The position numbers and the translations under genes were made by a program. 17,243 nt of DNA from an uncultured Eubacteriales bacterium. GTDB taxonomy: Bacteria > Bacillota > Clostridia > Oscillospirales > Oscillospiraceae. The notes under the pieces were generated by a model. That model was not told the DNA's origin. It was given only the letters and a program-made list of their open reading frames with translations, and made no database searches. Positions 1 to 8,338 of this stretch are shown one piece after another (position 1 is the stretch's first letter; every line of letters begins with the position of its first letter). The stretch lies in the NCBI GenBank assembly GCA_900550615.1, contig URSX01000033.1, forward strand, positions 1 to 17,243, in the 5' to 3' direction.

Positions 1-748
1 CGTCGCCCATGTTGCCGAAGGCCATGGACTGGACGTTGACGGCGGTGCCCCAGGAATAGGGGATGTCGTTATCCCGGCGGTATACGTTGGCCCGGGGGTT
101 ATCCCAGGAACGGAACACGGCCTTGATGGCGCCGATGAGCTGCTCCTTGGGGTCAGAGGGGAAGTCCTGGCCGATCTTGGCCTTGTACTCAGCCTTGAAC
201 TGGCCGGCCAGCTCCTTCAGATCCTCGGCGTTCAGCTCCACGTCCTGGGTGACGCCCTTCTTCTCCTTCATCTCGTCGATGAGCTGCTCGAAATACTTCT
301 TGCCCACTTCCATGACCACGTCGGAATACATCTGGATGAAGCGGCGGTAGCAGTCCCAGGCCCAGCGGGGGTTGTTGGACTTTTCGGCGATGACGCCCAC
401 CACGTCCTCGTTCAGGCCCAGGTTCAGGATGGTGTCCATCATGCCGGGCATGGAGGCCCGGGCACCGGAACGCACGGACACCAGCAGGGGATTTTCGTGG
501 TCGCCGAACTTCTTGCCGGTGATCTTCTCCATCTTCTCGATGTACTCCATGATCTCAGCCATGATCTCGTCGTTGATCTTCTGGCCGTCCTCATAGTACT
601 GGGTGCAGGCCTCGGTGGTGATGGTAAAGCCCTGGGGCACCGGCAGACCGATGTTGGTCATCTCGGCCAGGTTGGCGCCTTTGCCGCCCAGCAGCTCACG
701 CATGGAGGCGTTGCCCTCGGTGAACAGATAGCAGAATTTCTTACTCAT
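1..748 (-). CDS. ppdK: Pyruvate, phosphate dikinase, N-terminal part (runs off the left edge)
   Basis: PPDK interconverts pyruvate, ATP and phosphate with PEP, AMP and PPi in the cytoplasm. Anaerobes use it in glycolysis or gluconeogenesis. About 249 codons are visible; the full protein is usually near 870-900 residues, so the central phospho-histidine and C-terminal PEP domains lie outside the window. The start MSKKFCYLFTEGNASMRELLGGKGANLAEM is the ATP-grasp entry of the family, quoted here only as residues 1-30. It is followed by GLPVPQGFTITTEAC and the SVRSGARASMPGMMDTILNL nucleotide-binding segment. The ATG at 748 has a GGGAGGG ribosome site about 6 nt upstream. A near-consensus promoter lies at 790-818. 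It is divergent from holB. Seen: the family motifs. Inferred: full length beyond the edge. Confidence 0.95.
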   Translation of the reverse strand, partial: MSKKFCYLFTEGNASMRELLGGKGANLAEMTNIGLPVPQGFTITTEACTQYYEDGQKINDEIMAEIMEYIEKMEKITGKKFGDHENPLLVSVRSGARASMPGMMDTILNLGLNEDVVGVIAEKSNNPRWAWDCYRRFIQMYSDVVMEVGKKYFEQLIDEMKEKKGVTQDVELNAEDLKELAGQFKAEYKAKIGQDFPSDPKEQLIGAIKAVFRSWDNPRANVYRRDNDIPYSWGTAVNVQSMAFGNMGD

Positions 749-789
749 AGTACCCTCCCATATACCTTTTATAATAATGATGACAATTT

Positions 790-818
790 ATTATAACCAC
801 AATAAAAATTAAATGCAA
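790..818 (-). promoter_or_regulatory. Sigma-A type promoter of ppdK
   Basis: On the minus strand TTGCAT (813-818) and TATAAT (790-795) are separated by exactly 17 nt, in an AT-rich stretch. Transcription would begin near 783, leaving a leader of about 35 nt before the ppdK ATG at 748. Confidence 0.8.
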
Positions 819-917
819 CATAAACCGAACCTTTTTTGCAAATTTTACCCTTTTGCCTAAATTCCCGGTCTCTTTTCCGAATAAATAGCGCATATCACAA
901 AAAAAGTTCAGCGACTG

Positions 918-946
918 TTGAGAAAACGCGGTGTTTATGCTATACT
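918..946 (+). promoter_or_regulatory. Promoter of the holB-ricT-HAD operon
   Basis: TTGAGA (918-923), 17 nt spacer, TATACT (941-946), with TG one base before the -10 hexamer (extended -10). The predicted start is near 953, so holB would carry a leader of roughly 170 nt containing the foldable segment at 965-1010. Confidence 0.75.
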
Positions 947-964
947 AAAACTGTATGTGTTGCT

Positions 965-1010
965 ATTTTGAAGGCGGTGCGCACGCCGGTCGTGACGGCC
1001 CGTTTTCAAA
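965..1010 (+). promoter_or_regulatory. Structured leader segment upstream of holB (possible three-way junction)
   Basis: TTTGAA (967-972) pairs with TTCAAA (1005-1010) and encloses two adjoining hairpins: GGCG/CGCC (973-976 with 984-987) and GGTCG/CGGCC (988-992 with 996-1000, TGA loop). The two inner stems abut with no unpaired base. It starts about 12 nt after the predicted transcription start. No known riboswitch class was recognised; it may also be a dispersed repeat rather than a regulator. Confidence 0.35.
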
Positions 1011-1054
1011 TTGCTGAAATGTACGCTTTTCACCTTGCTTGGGGGCGAAAGGGC

Positions 1055-1093
1055 GGGTTTCCGCGACTGCTTCGCTCCCTCGGAATAGCAGGG
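1055..1093 (+). repeat. Degenerate copy of a short palindromic dispersed repeat
   Basis: This stretch holds TTCCG..GCTTCGCTCCCTCGGAA, matching in layout the reverse complement of 7991-8023 and, more loosely, 16586-16620. Outer arms TTCCG (1059-1063) and CGGAA (1081-1085) can pair. It ends about 20 nt before the holB ribosome site. Confidence 0.45.
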
Positions 1094-1125
1094 AGTATTT
1101 TTCGGGAAAAGGGAGGTGCGGCAGG

Positions 1126-1962
1126 ATGGATCCTGTGCTGGAGAGTCATATCCGTCGGGCGGGGCGCAGCGGTGCGCTGCCCCACAGCGTGATTTTTTCC
1201 GGAACGGGAGATCTGCTGTCTGCCGCACGCTTTTATGCCGCCGCCCTGCAGTGCCGGCAGCCGGACAGGCCCTGCCTGCGCTGCACCGCCTGCAGCAAGA
1301 CCCTGCGGGACATTCACCCCGATGTCCTCACGGCGGAGGATGCGGAGCATAAGGATCTGTCCGTGGAGGTGCTGCGCGCTCTGCGGACGGAGGCGTTCAT
1401 CCAGCCCAACGAGGGGGCGTGCAAGGTGTTCATTTTCCCGGATGCCCGCCGCCTGACGGTGCAGGATCAGAACCTGCTGCTGAAGCTGGTGGAGGAGGGG
1501 CCGGGCTATGCGGCCTTCCTCTTCTGCGCGGAAAACGCCGCCATGCTGCTGCCCACGGTGCGTTCGCGATGCGTGGAGCTTTCCGTGCGCCCTACCGTGC
1601 AGGAGGAGACGGTTTTGCTGCCGGAGACCCAGACCCTGCTGGAGGCCATGGCCGGGGGCGAGACCGGGAGCATGGTGCGTGCACTGGTGGGCCTTGAAAA
1701 CGGCAAGATTCCTCGGGAAAAGCTGCAGCAGGCCCTGCGGCAGTGCCGCACAGGCGCGCAGCAGGCCCTGCGCCTGCAATACGGCGTGGATCCGGAGCCG
1801 GTCTGGGCGACCCTGGCGGGGCCGCTGAGCCGGAGCCTGAAAAAAAAGCAGCTCATGGAGCTGTGTGAGATGCTGGGCAGATTTGCCCAAGAATGCGAAT
1901 GGAATGTGGCGGTGGGCCAGGTACTGGGCGCCATCGCCGCGGAATGGGAGGAGATCCTATGA
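1126..1962 (+). CDS. holB: DNA polymerase III, delta' subunit (clamp loader)
   Basis: This is the delta' subunit of the replication clamp loader, which opens and loads the beta clamp with DnaX and HolA. The product has 278 residues. A four-cysteine zinc site is visible (C43, C50, C53, C56), as in DnaX/HolB proteins. The SRC motif (S147-R148-C149) that supplies the arginine finger is present. The Walker A position is degenerate (FSGTGDLL, no GKT), as expected for a non-ATPase delta'. I chose the ATG at 1126 because GGGAGGTG lies at 1111-1118. The frame stays open upstream to 1039, but that extension (SATASLPRNSREYFSG) has no family resemblance and overlaps a repeat. The stop overlaps the next start (ATGA), so holB and ricT are probably translationally coupled. 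The holB-yaaT order is the same in Bacillus. Confidence 0.9.
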   Translation: MDPVLESHIRRAGRSGALPHSVIFSGTGDLLSAARFYAAALQCRQPDRPCLRCTACSKTLRDIHPDVLTAEDAEHKDLSVEVLRALRTEAFIQPNEGACKVFIFPDARRLTVQDQNLLLKLVEEGPGYAAFLFCAENAAMLLPTVRSRCVELSVRPTVQEETVLLPETQTLLEAMAGGETGSMVRALVGLENGKIPREKLQQALRQCRTGAQQALRLQYGVDPEPVWATLAGPLSRSLKKKQLMELCEMLGRFAQECEWNVAVGQVLGAIAAEWEEIL

Positions 1963-3227
1963 CAGAAGTTGTCAGCGTCCGCTTCCGCAGCGGATGCAAA
2001 AGCTATTATTTCAACCCCGGTCAGCTCCAGGTGGAGCCCGGCCGGGACGTGATCGTGGAAACGGCCCAGGGGGCGGAGTATGCCACCTGCGTGGAGGGGA
2101 ACCATCCGGTGGAGGATCATCAGGTGGTGGAGCCCCTGCGCCGGGTGCTGCGCCTGGCCACGGAGAACGACCGGCGCAGCCTGCAGCTGTCCCGGGAGCG
2201 GGAGAAGGAGGCTTTCACCGTCTGCCAGAAGAAGATCGCCCAGCACGGCCTGGAGATGAAGCTGGTGCGGGTAGAGTGCTCCTTCGACGGCAACAAGATC
2301 CTGTTTTTCTTCACGGCTGACGGCCGGGTGGATTTCCGGGAGCTGGTGAGGGACCTGGCCTCCACCTTCCACGCCCGCATTGAGCTGCGCCAGATCGGTG
2401 TGCGGGACGAGGCGAAGATGCTGGGCGGCCTGGGCATCTGCGGCCGGCCCTTCTGCTGCAGCCAGTTTATGGACGATTTTATCCCCGTGTCCATCAAAAT
2501 GGCCAAGACCCAGAACCTGTCCCTGAATCCCACGAAGATCTCGGGTACCTGCGGGCGGCTCATGTGCTGCCTGAAGTACGAGCAGGATGCCTATGAGGAT
2601 GCTGCCCGGCGCATGCCTAAGAACGATTCCTTTGTCCAGACCCCCGACGGGCCCGGCAACGTCAGTGCGGTGAATTTGCTGAAGGAGCAGGTCTCCGTCC
2701 GGCTGGACAGCCAGCCGGATGCGCCCCGCTGCTATCACAACTGCGAGATCTGCGTGCTGCGCAACGGCAAGGGCAGCCGGGACGGCATCCAGGTGCCTCA
2801 GGAACGGCCCGCCCGCTGGGTGGAGGAGGAGAAGGAGGAGGAATTCCCCGCCGTGGTGTCCGACTTCCGCTTCACCTCGCCGGAGCCGTCGGCCCCTGTC
2901 TCCGGTGAGAAGGGAGAGGGCGGCCGCTCCTCCCGCAGTCGCCGGCGCAGAGGAAACCGCGGCAGCAGCGGCGGAGAGCGCAGCCCGGAGAAAAAGCCTG
3001 CGCCGCAGCCGGAGAACCAGGGCAAAAGCGATAAGTCCCGTCCGCCCCGGCGGCGGGGCGGCAAGAAGCCCGAAAACGGAGCCGCTGCACCCCAGCAGGC
3101 TGCGCCCCGGCCCCCCAAGCCCCAGCGTCCGGCGGAGGACGCACCGGTCAGAAAGCCCCGGCACCGGGGCGGGCGCCGACATGGTAGACGCGGCGGCGAA
3201 GGCGGCAGCGGTAAAACGGAGGCATAA
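1959..3227 (+). CDS. ricT: PSP1-domain protein RicT (YaaT family) with a long basic tail
   Basis: RicT (YaaT) works with RicA and RicF in an Fe-S complex that assists RNase Y in mRNA maturation in Bacillus; YaaT also affects sporulation and competence. The product is 422 residues, against about 275 in Bacillus. Residues 1-260 form the PSP1 core. It carries the two diagnostic cysteine clusters CGRPFCC (C161, C166, C167) and CGRLMCCLKYE (C198, C203, C204), which fit cluster ligands. From about residue 320 the protein becomes a disordered Arg/Lys/Gly/Pro tail with RSRRRRG, PPRRRGGKK and HRGGRRHGRRGG, which looks like an RNA-binding extension. The start overlaps the holB stop by 4 nt and is preceded by GGGAGGAG. 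Core function follows from the family; the tail's role is inference. Confidence 0.88.
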   Translation: MTEVVSVRFRSGCKSYYFNPGQLQVEPGRDVIVETAQGAEYATCVEGNHPVEDHQVVEPLRRVLRLATENDRRSLQLSREREKEAFTVCQKKIAQHGLEMKLVRVECSFDGNKILFFFTADGRVDFRELVRDLASTFHARIELRQIGVRDEAKMLGGLGICGRPFCCSQFMDDFIPVSIKMAKTQNLSLNPTKISGTCGRLMCCLKYEQDAYEDAARRMPKNDSFVQTPDGPGNVSAVNLLKEQVSVRLDSQPDAPRCYHNCEICVLRNGKGSRDGIQVPQERPARWVEEEKEEEFPAVVSDFRFTSPEPSAPVSGEKGEGGRSSRSRRRRGNRGSSGGERSPEKKPAPQPENQGKSDKSRPPRRRGGKKPENGAAAPQQAAPRPPKPQRPAEDAPVRKPRHRGGRRHGRRGGEGGSGKTEA

Positions 3228-3232
3228 CAGCC

Positions 3233-4081
3233 ATGGGAAAATTTCAAGGCGTCCTCCTGGTCAGCGACTTTGATAATACCTTGGTCTATACCGAGGAGGT
3301 TCTTTTGGGCGGCGGTTCTCTGCCGCCCCTTTCCCGCGAAAACCGCCGGGCCCTGGAGTATTTCACGGCCCAGGGCGGCCTCTTTTCCGTGGCCACAGGC
3401 CGGGCCCTGCCCAGCTTTGCGCCCATTGCCCCCACGCTGCCCATGAACGGCCCCACCGTCCTCTTTAACGGCGCGGCCATCTATGATTTTGCCCGGGGCG
3501 AGTACCTCTTCACCGCCTTTCTCCCGGACTCCATCCGCCGGGACCTGCACGCGGTAGAGCTGGCCTTCCCGGGTCTCGCTGCCGAGATTTATCACGACGG
3601 CAGCCAGATCCACACCCTCCACCCCAACGCTTTGACCCGCAACCACATGGCCCTGACCCATTCCACCGCCACGGAGGCGGACTCCATCCTGCAGGTGCCC
3701 ATGCCCATCAGCAAGGTGCTGTTTGAGGAGACGGGCCAGCGGGGCCGGGACTTGGAGCGGTATATCCGCAGCCAGCCCTGGGCCCGGGACTTTGAGATCG
3801 TCCGCTCCGGAAAATTTTTCCTGGAAATCACCGCCAAGGGTGCCACCAAGGGGGCCATGACCCAAAAGCTGGCGTCTGTCCTGGGCATCCGGGCGGAGAA
3901 TGTCTGCTGCGTAGGGGACGAGGCCAACGACCTGACCATGCTGGCCGCCGCGGGCCACGCCTTTGCCCCGGCCAATGCCATTGAGGCCGTGCGCCGGGCG
4001 CCGGGGGTGGAGCTGCTGCCGGACTGCCGGGAGGACGCCCTGGCGGCGCTGATAGACCGGCTGGACGGTCTTTATGCCTGA
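3233..4081 (+). CDS. Cof-type HAD-superfamily phosphatase
   Basis: A 282-residue HAD hydrolase. The catalytic set is complete: motif I DFDNT (nucleophile D12, acid D14), motif II VATGR, motif III lysine K206 in ATKGAM, and motif IV GDEANDLTM (D229, D233). The insert between motifs II and III is the size of a C2-type cap, typical of Cof/YbiV enzymes that dephosphorylate sugar phosphates or nucleotides. The substrate cannot be read from sequence. Motif I has Asn where most relatives have Gly (DxDGT). The gene follows ricT by 5 nt, with CGGAGG inside the end of ricT, so it belongs to the same operon. The following 49 nt have no convincing terminator. Confidence 0.85.
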   Translation: MGKFQGVLLVSDFDNTLVYTEEVLLGGGSLPPLSRENRRALEYFTAQGGLFSVATGRALPSFAPIAPTLPMNGPTVLFNGAAIYDFARGEYLFTAFLPDSIRRDLHAVELAFPGLAAEIYHDGSQIHTLHPNALTRNHMALTHSTATEADSILQVPMPISKVLFEETGQRGRDLERYIRSQPWARDFEIVRSGKFFLEITAKGATKGAMTQKLASVLGIRAENVCCVGDEANDLTMLAAAGHAFAPANAIEAVRRAPGVELLPDCREDALAALIDRLDGLYA

Positions 4082-4130
4082 ATCGGCAGAAGATTGCGGC
4101 CAAAATGCGCTTTTTTCATCAAAAAAACAA

Positions 4131-4160
4131 TTTACATCCACCTAAAGCATGGTGTATAAT
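4131..4160 (+). promoter_or_regulatory. Promoter of butyrate kinase gene
   Basis: TTTACA (4131-4136), 18 nt spacer, TATAAT (4155-4160), in an AT-rich patch between two GC-rich genes. The predicted start is near 4167, about 60 nt before the buk ATG. Confidence 0.75.
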
Positions 4161-4172
4161 ATAAGCGTTATG

Positions 4173-4187
4173 ACCGAAACGGTTTCG
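4173..4187 (+). promoter_or_regulatory. Operator-like palindrome in the buk leader
   Basis: Two overlapping inverted repeats, ACCG-AAA-CGGT (4173-4183) and CGAAAC-G-GTTTCG (4175-4187), lie just after the predicted buk transcription start. Position and symmetry fit a repressor site. No known operator was recognised; it is not a Rex site (TTGTTAA-type). Confidence 0.4.
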
Positions 4188-4228
4188 CGTTTTATCTTAT
4201 AATTCTGAAGCCTCAGGAGGAAATCACT

Positions 4229-5293
4229 ATGTCTAATTACATTCTTGTTATCAACCCCGGCTCCACCTCTACCAAGATCGGTGTGTTTGAAAACGACACC
4301 CTGCTCTTTGACAAGACCCTGCGTCATCCCGCCGAGGAGATCGCAAAATTTGCCACCATTCCCGACCAGAAAAGCTGGCGCAAGGAGCTGGTGGAGCAGG
4401 CCCTGATCGAGAACAACTTCGACATGAAGAAGCTCACCGCCATCTGCGCCCGGGGCGGCCTGGTAAAGCCCATTCGTGGCGGCACTTACGCCACCTCCGA
4501 TGCCCTGCTGGCCGACTGCGTAGCCGGCGTCCAGGGTCAGCACGCCTGCAACCTGGGCGGCCTCATCGCCCGGGAGATCGGCGACGAGCTGGGCATCCCC
4601 TCCTTCATTGCCGACCCCCCCGTGGTGGACGAGCTGCAGGCCATTGCCCGCTATTCCGGCCATCCCCTGATCCAGCGGGTCAGCAAGTTCCACGCCCTGA
4701 ACCAGAAGGCCGTGGCCAAGCGCTACGCCAAGGAGGTGGGCAAGAAGTATGAGGAGCTGAACCTCATCGTCTGCCACATGGGCGGCGGTGTGTCCGTAGG
4801 CGCCCATGTAAAGGGCAGCGTGGTGGACACCGAGAACGCTCTGGACGGCGAGGGTCCCTTCTCCCCCGAGCGCTCCGGCAGCCTCCCCACCGACGCCGTG
4901 ATGAAGCTGTGCTTCTCCGGCGACTATACCGAGGCGGAGCTGCGGAAGATGTTCGTGGGCCGCGGCGGTCTGGTGGCCTATGCCGGCAGCACCGATATGC
5001 GTGACCTGCTGAAGATGGCCGAGACCGATGCCAAGGTAGCCGAGGTCATCGACGCCTTCCACTATCAGATCGGCAAGGAGATCGGCGCTATGGCCGCCGC
5101 CATGCACGGCCAGGTGGATCAGATCATCCTCACCGGCGGCATTGCCTACGGCGAGGAGACCGTCCAGGCCCTGAAGGATATGGTGGAGTGGATCGCCCCC
5201 GTCACCGTCTATCCCGGCGAGGACGAGCTGCTGGCTCTGGCCCAGGCTGCCCTCCGGGTCCTCAACGGCGAGGAGCAGGCCAAGGCCTATTGA
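4229..5293 (+). CDS. buk: Butyrate kinase
   Basis: The enzyme reversibly converts butyryl phosphate plus ADP to butyrate plus ATP, the last step of one butyrate-forming route. Branched-chain acyl phosphates are a possible alternative substrate. The product has 354 residues, the usual size for Buk and shorter than acetate kinase (about 400). The ASKHA phosphate-binding start is INPGSTSTKIGVFE (residues 8-21). The family segment HMGGGVSVGAHVKGSVVDTE and the ALDGEGPFSPERSG substrate loop follow, and a C-terminal ILTGGIAYGE is present. AGGAGG lies 8 nt before the ATG. The gene stands alone between its own promoter and terminator. Phosphotransbutyrylase (ptb), often adjacent, is absent on both sides here. 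Confidence 0.93.
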   Translation: MSNYILVINPGSTSTKIGVFENDTLLFDKTLRHPAEEIAKFATIPDQKSWRKELVEQALIENNFDMKKLTAICARGGLVKPIRGGTYATSDALLADCVAGVQGQHACNLGGLIAREIGDELGIPSFIADPPVVDELQAIARYSGHPLIQRVSKFHALNQKAVAKRYAKEVGKKYEELNLIVCHMGGGVSVGAHVKGSVVDTENALDGEGPFSPERSGSLPTDAVMKLCFSGDYTEAELRKMFVGRGGLVAYAGSTDMRDLLKMAETDAKVAEVIDAFHYQIGKEIGAMAAAMHGQVDQIILTGGIAYGEETVQALKDMVEWIAPVTVYPGEDELLALAQAALRVLNGEEQAKAY

Positions 5294-5332
5294 TCCCCTC
5301 CCGCTGCATACATACCCCCCAAAAAGTACAGA

Positions 5333-5377
5333 GTCCCGGTTCCCGGAGAGCCTTCTCCGGGAACCGGGACCTTTTTT
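5333..5377 (+). terminator. Strong intrinsic terminator of buk
   Basis: A perfect 17-bp GC-rich stem (5333-5349 with 5354-5370), loop GCCT, is followed by C and six T (5372-5377). On the minus strand the stem is followed by a weaker T run, so it may also stop transcripts leaving def. Confidence 0.95.
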
Positions 5378-5403
5378 CGTCTTTATGGCCTCGTTTCTTC
5401 ACT

Positions 5404-5452
5404 GAAACGGCACCAAATTGCACCGAAACGGCACCGTCTCCGGTGCCGTTTC
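5404..5452. repeat. Triplicated GAAACGGCACC motif forming a 12-bp hairpin
   Basis: GAAACGGCACC occurs at 5404-5414 and again at 5425-5435, exactly 21 nt apart. An inverted copy (CGGTGCCGTTTC, 5441-5452) pairs perfectly over 12 bp with the second copy (5425-5436, loop TCTC) and could instead pair with the first. It lies between the convergent buk and def genes, 19 nt beyond the def stop. No T tract follows on either strand, so it is not a classical terminator. Confidence 0.7.
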
Positions 5453-5471
5453 CTGTGCTTTATAGAAAAAT

Positions 5472-5942
5472 TTACTTTTTCATCACGAAAGCCTTGCCGT
5501 CCACGGCCCGCATGGTGGCCAGGATTCCGTTCAGGTGGTCGTACTCGTGCTGGATCAGCTCGGACAGATATCCCTCACAGGCCAGCTCCTGCACCTGCCA
5601 GTTCTCATCCCGATACCGCACAATGCACCGCTTGTTCCGCCGCACTTTCACCAGCAGTCCCGGGAAGCACAGGCAGTCGTCCATCAGCTCCATCATCTCG
5701 CTGCCCACCAGCTCCAATGTGGGGTTCACGATGACCCGGCGCACCCCGTCTAAATCCAGGCAAATCAGCCGCTTTTTAATGCCGATCTGGGGGGCGGAGA
5801 TGCCGTGGCCGAAGCCCGCATCCTTTAGGCATTCAAACATATCCTCAATGTCAGGCCGCAGCTCCTCCAGCTCCTCCCGCGTCACGGCAGAGCTGACCTC
5901 ATACAATGCCGGATCGCCCAGCAGCAAAACTTCACGCTTCAT
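5472..5942 (-). CDS. def: Peptide deformylase, divergent form
   Basis: Peptide deformylase removes the N-terminal formyl group from new proteins, using a metal ion held by one Cys and two His. I read 156 residues. Motif I is GHGISAPQIG (45-54), against the usual GxGxAAPQ. Motif II is DDCLCFP (88-94), against the usual EGCLSxP; the ligand Cys is C90. Motif III, HEYDH (132-136), is intact with H132, E133 and H136. All catalytic residues are kept, so activity is plausible, but the changed motifs suggest a secondary deformylase type. Start: an ATG at 5948 has AGGAG only 1 nt away, whereas the in-frame ATG at 5942 has it 7 nt away, so 5942 is preferred. It has its own promoter at 5979-6007 and lies 111 nt downstream of lepA. 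Confidence 0.85.
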   Translation of the reverse strand: MKREVLLLGDPALYEVSSAVTREELEELRPDIEDMFECLKDAGFGHGISAPQIGIKKRLICLDLDGVRRVIVNPTLELVGSEMMELMDDCLCFPGLLVKVRRNKRCIVRYRDENWQVQELACEGYLSELIQHEYDHLNGILATMRAVDGKAFVMKK

Positions 5943-5978
5943 TTCCATTCTCCTCTCACTTTTGCAAACAATATATAC

Positions 5979-6007
5979 ATTATACTACCGTTTTCCATCC
6001 CTGTCCA
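5979..6007 (-). promoter_or_regulatory. Promoter of def
   Basis: On the minus strand TGGACA (6002-6007), 17 nt, TATAAT (5979-5984), in the gap between lepA and def. The predicted start is about 30 nt before the chosen def ATG. Confidence 0.75.
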
Positions 6008-6053
6008 GCGGGACGATACACTTTGCCCTGTGTGCTCGCGAAAGGCAAAAAGA

Positions 6054-7862
<1,809 letters not shown>

Positions 7863-7990
7863 AAGGTAAAAGCCTCCTTAGGAAAAATCCACGCTGAGGC
7901 GCACACCGTGCGTCCAAGCGTTTTGCGCGGCAAAACCTTGCCGCAGGCGGAATTCATTTCTGCCGAGGGGTATCAATATGAAAAAACTTT

Positions 7991-8023
7991 GCCATTCCGA
8001 GGAGCGAAGCGACGTGGGAATCC
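7991..8023 (-). repeat. Short palindromic dispersed repeat
   Basis: Read on the minus strand: GGATTCCCACGTCGCTTCGC followed by TCCTCGGAATGGC. Arms ATTCC (7994-7998) and GGAAT (8017-8021) pair. Related copies lie at 1055-1093 and 16586-16620, all outside genes. Confidence 0.6.
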
Positions 8024-8031
8024 GTTCCCCC

Positions 8032-8060
8032 GTAGGGGCGGACGCACCTGTCTGCCCTAC
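8032..8060. repeat. CGTAGGGGCG-type hairpin, copy 1
   Basis: GTAGGG (8032-8037) pairs with CCCTAC (8055-8060). The stem continues past one bulged G through C8039-G8054 to C8043-G8050. A second CGTAGGGGCG head is at 8101-8110. Confidence 0.55.
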
Positions 8061-8100
8061 GCACGATTTGGAAGCGTGGGTAAACCCCGCGATCAACCTC

Positions 8101-8126
8101 CGTAGGGGCGACCCTTGCGGTCGCCC
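8101..8126. repeat. CGTAGGGGCG-type hairpin, copy 2
   Basis: GGGCGACC (8106-8113) pairs perfectly with GGTCGCCC (8119-8126) across a CTTGC loop. The first ten bases are identical to 8031-8040. No T tract follows. Confidence 0.55.
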
Positions 8127-8217
8127 GCCCCACTGCACTACTTATAGCGCTTCGTAGGGGGCGGCGACTGCCCACCGTCGTGTCATCCGATTCCCGGCCA
8201 CTGCCGTGTCCGCCAAT

Positions 8218-8290
8218 CGGGGCACTTCCTCGAAATCAGCTCGCTTCTTCTGCCACAGGCAGCGCTTCGCTGATTTCCCCGACGCCCCGC
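8218..8290 (-). repeat. 73-nt structured dispersed repeat, copy A
   Basis: The reverse complement of this stretch matches 16710-16782 at 68 of 73 positions with no gap. It folds as three nested stems (element numbering): 2-7/68-73, 15-22/51-58 (8 perfect pairs in this copy) and 29-33/37-41 with a TGT loop. Similarity ends at both sides, which marks it as a discrete element. It lies between the XRE gene and lepA, in the same orientation as both. Confidence 0.8.
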
Positions 8291-8318
8291 CCGCACCAAC
8301 CTCCAAGTTATGCGTGGG

Positions 8319-8338
8319 GCGGGGTGCCCACACCCCGC
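8319..8338. repeat. Perfect 8-bp hairpin in the repeat cluster
   Basis: GCGGGGTG (8319-8326) pairs with CACCCCGC (8331-8338) across CCCA. No T tract follows on either strand. Confidence 0.5.

Noticed and set aside
1039..1125. Upstream extension of holB
   Set aside because: No ribosome site at 1039, overlap with a repeat, and no resemblance to HolB N-termini; 1126 has a strong site.
836..1192. Open frames in the ppdK-holB gap on both strands (also 935-1228 minus)
   Set aside because: They cross promoters, a palindromic repeat and the holB start; composition is not protein-like.
1506..3182. Long open frame (558 codons) on the minus strand
   Set aside because: It lies opposite holB and ricT, has low-complexity composition and no family motif. 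It is a by-product of GC-rich codon use in the real genes.
4082..4120. Terminator after the HAD gene (T6 at 4111-4116)
   Set aside because: The bases before the T run do not form a convincing stem.
2798..4141. Open frame of 447 codons on the minus strand
   Set aside because: It is antisense to ricT and the HAD gene, whose motifs are clear. No ribosome site or recognisable domain.
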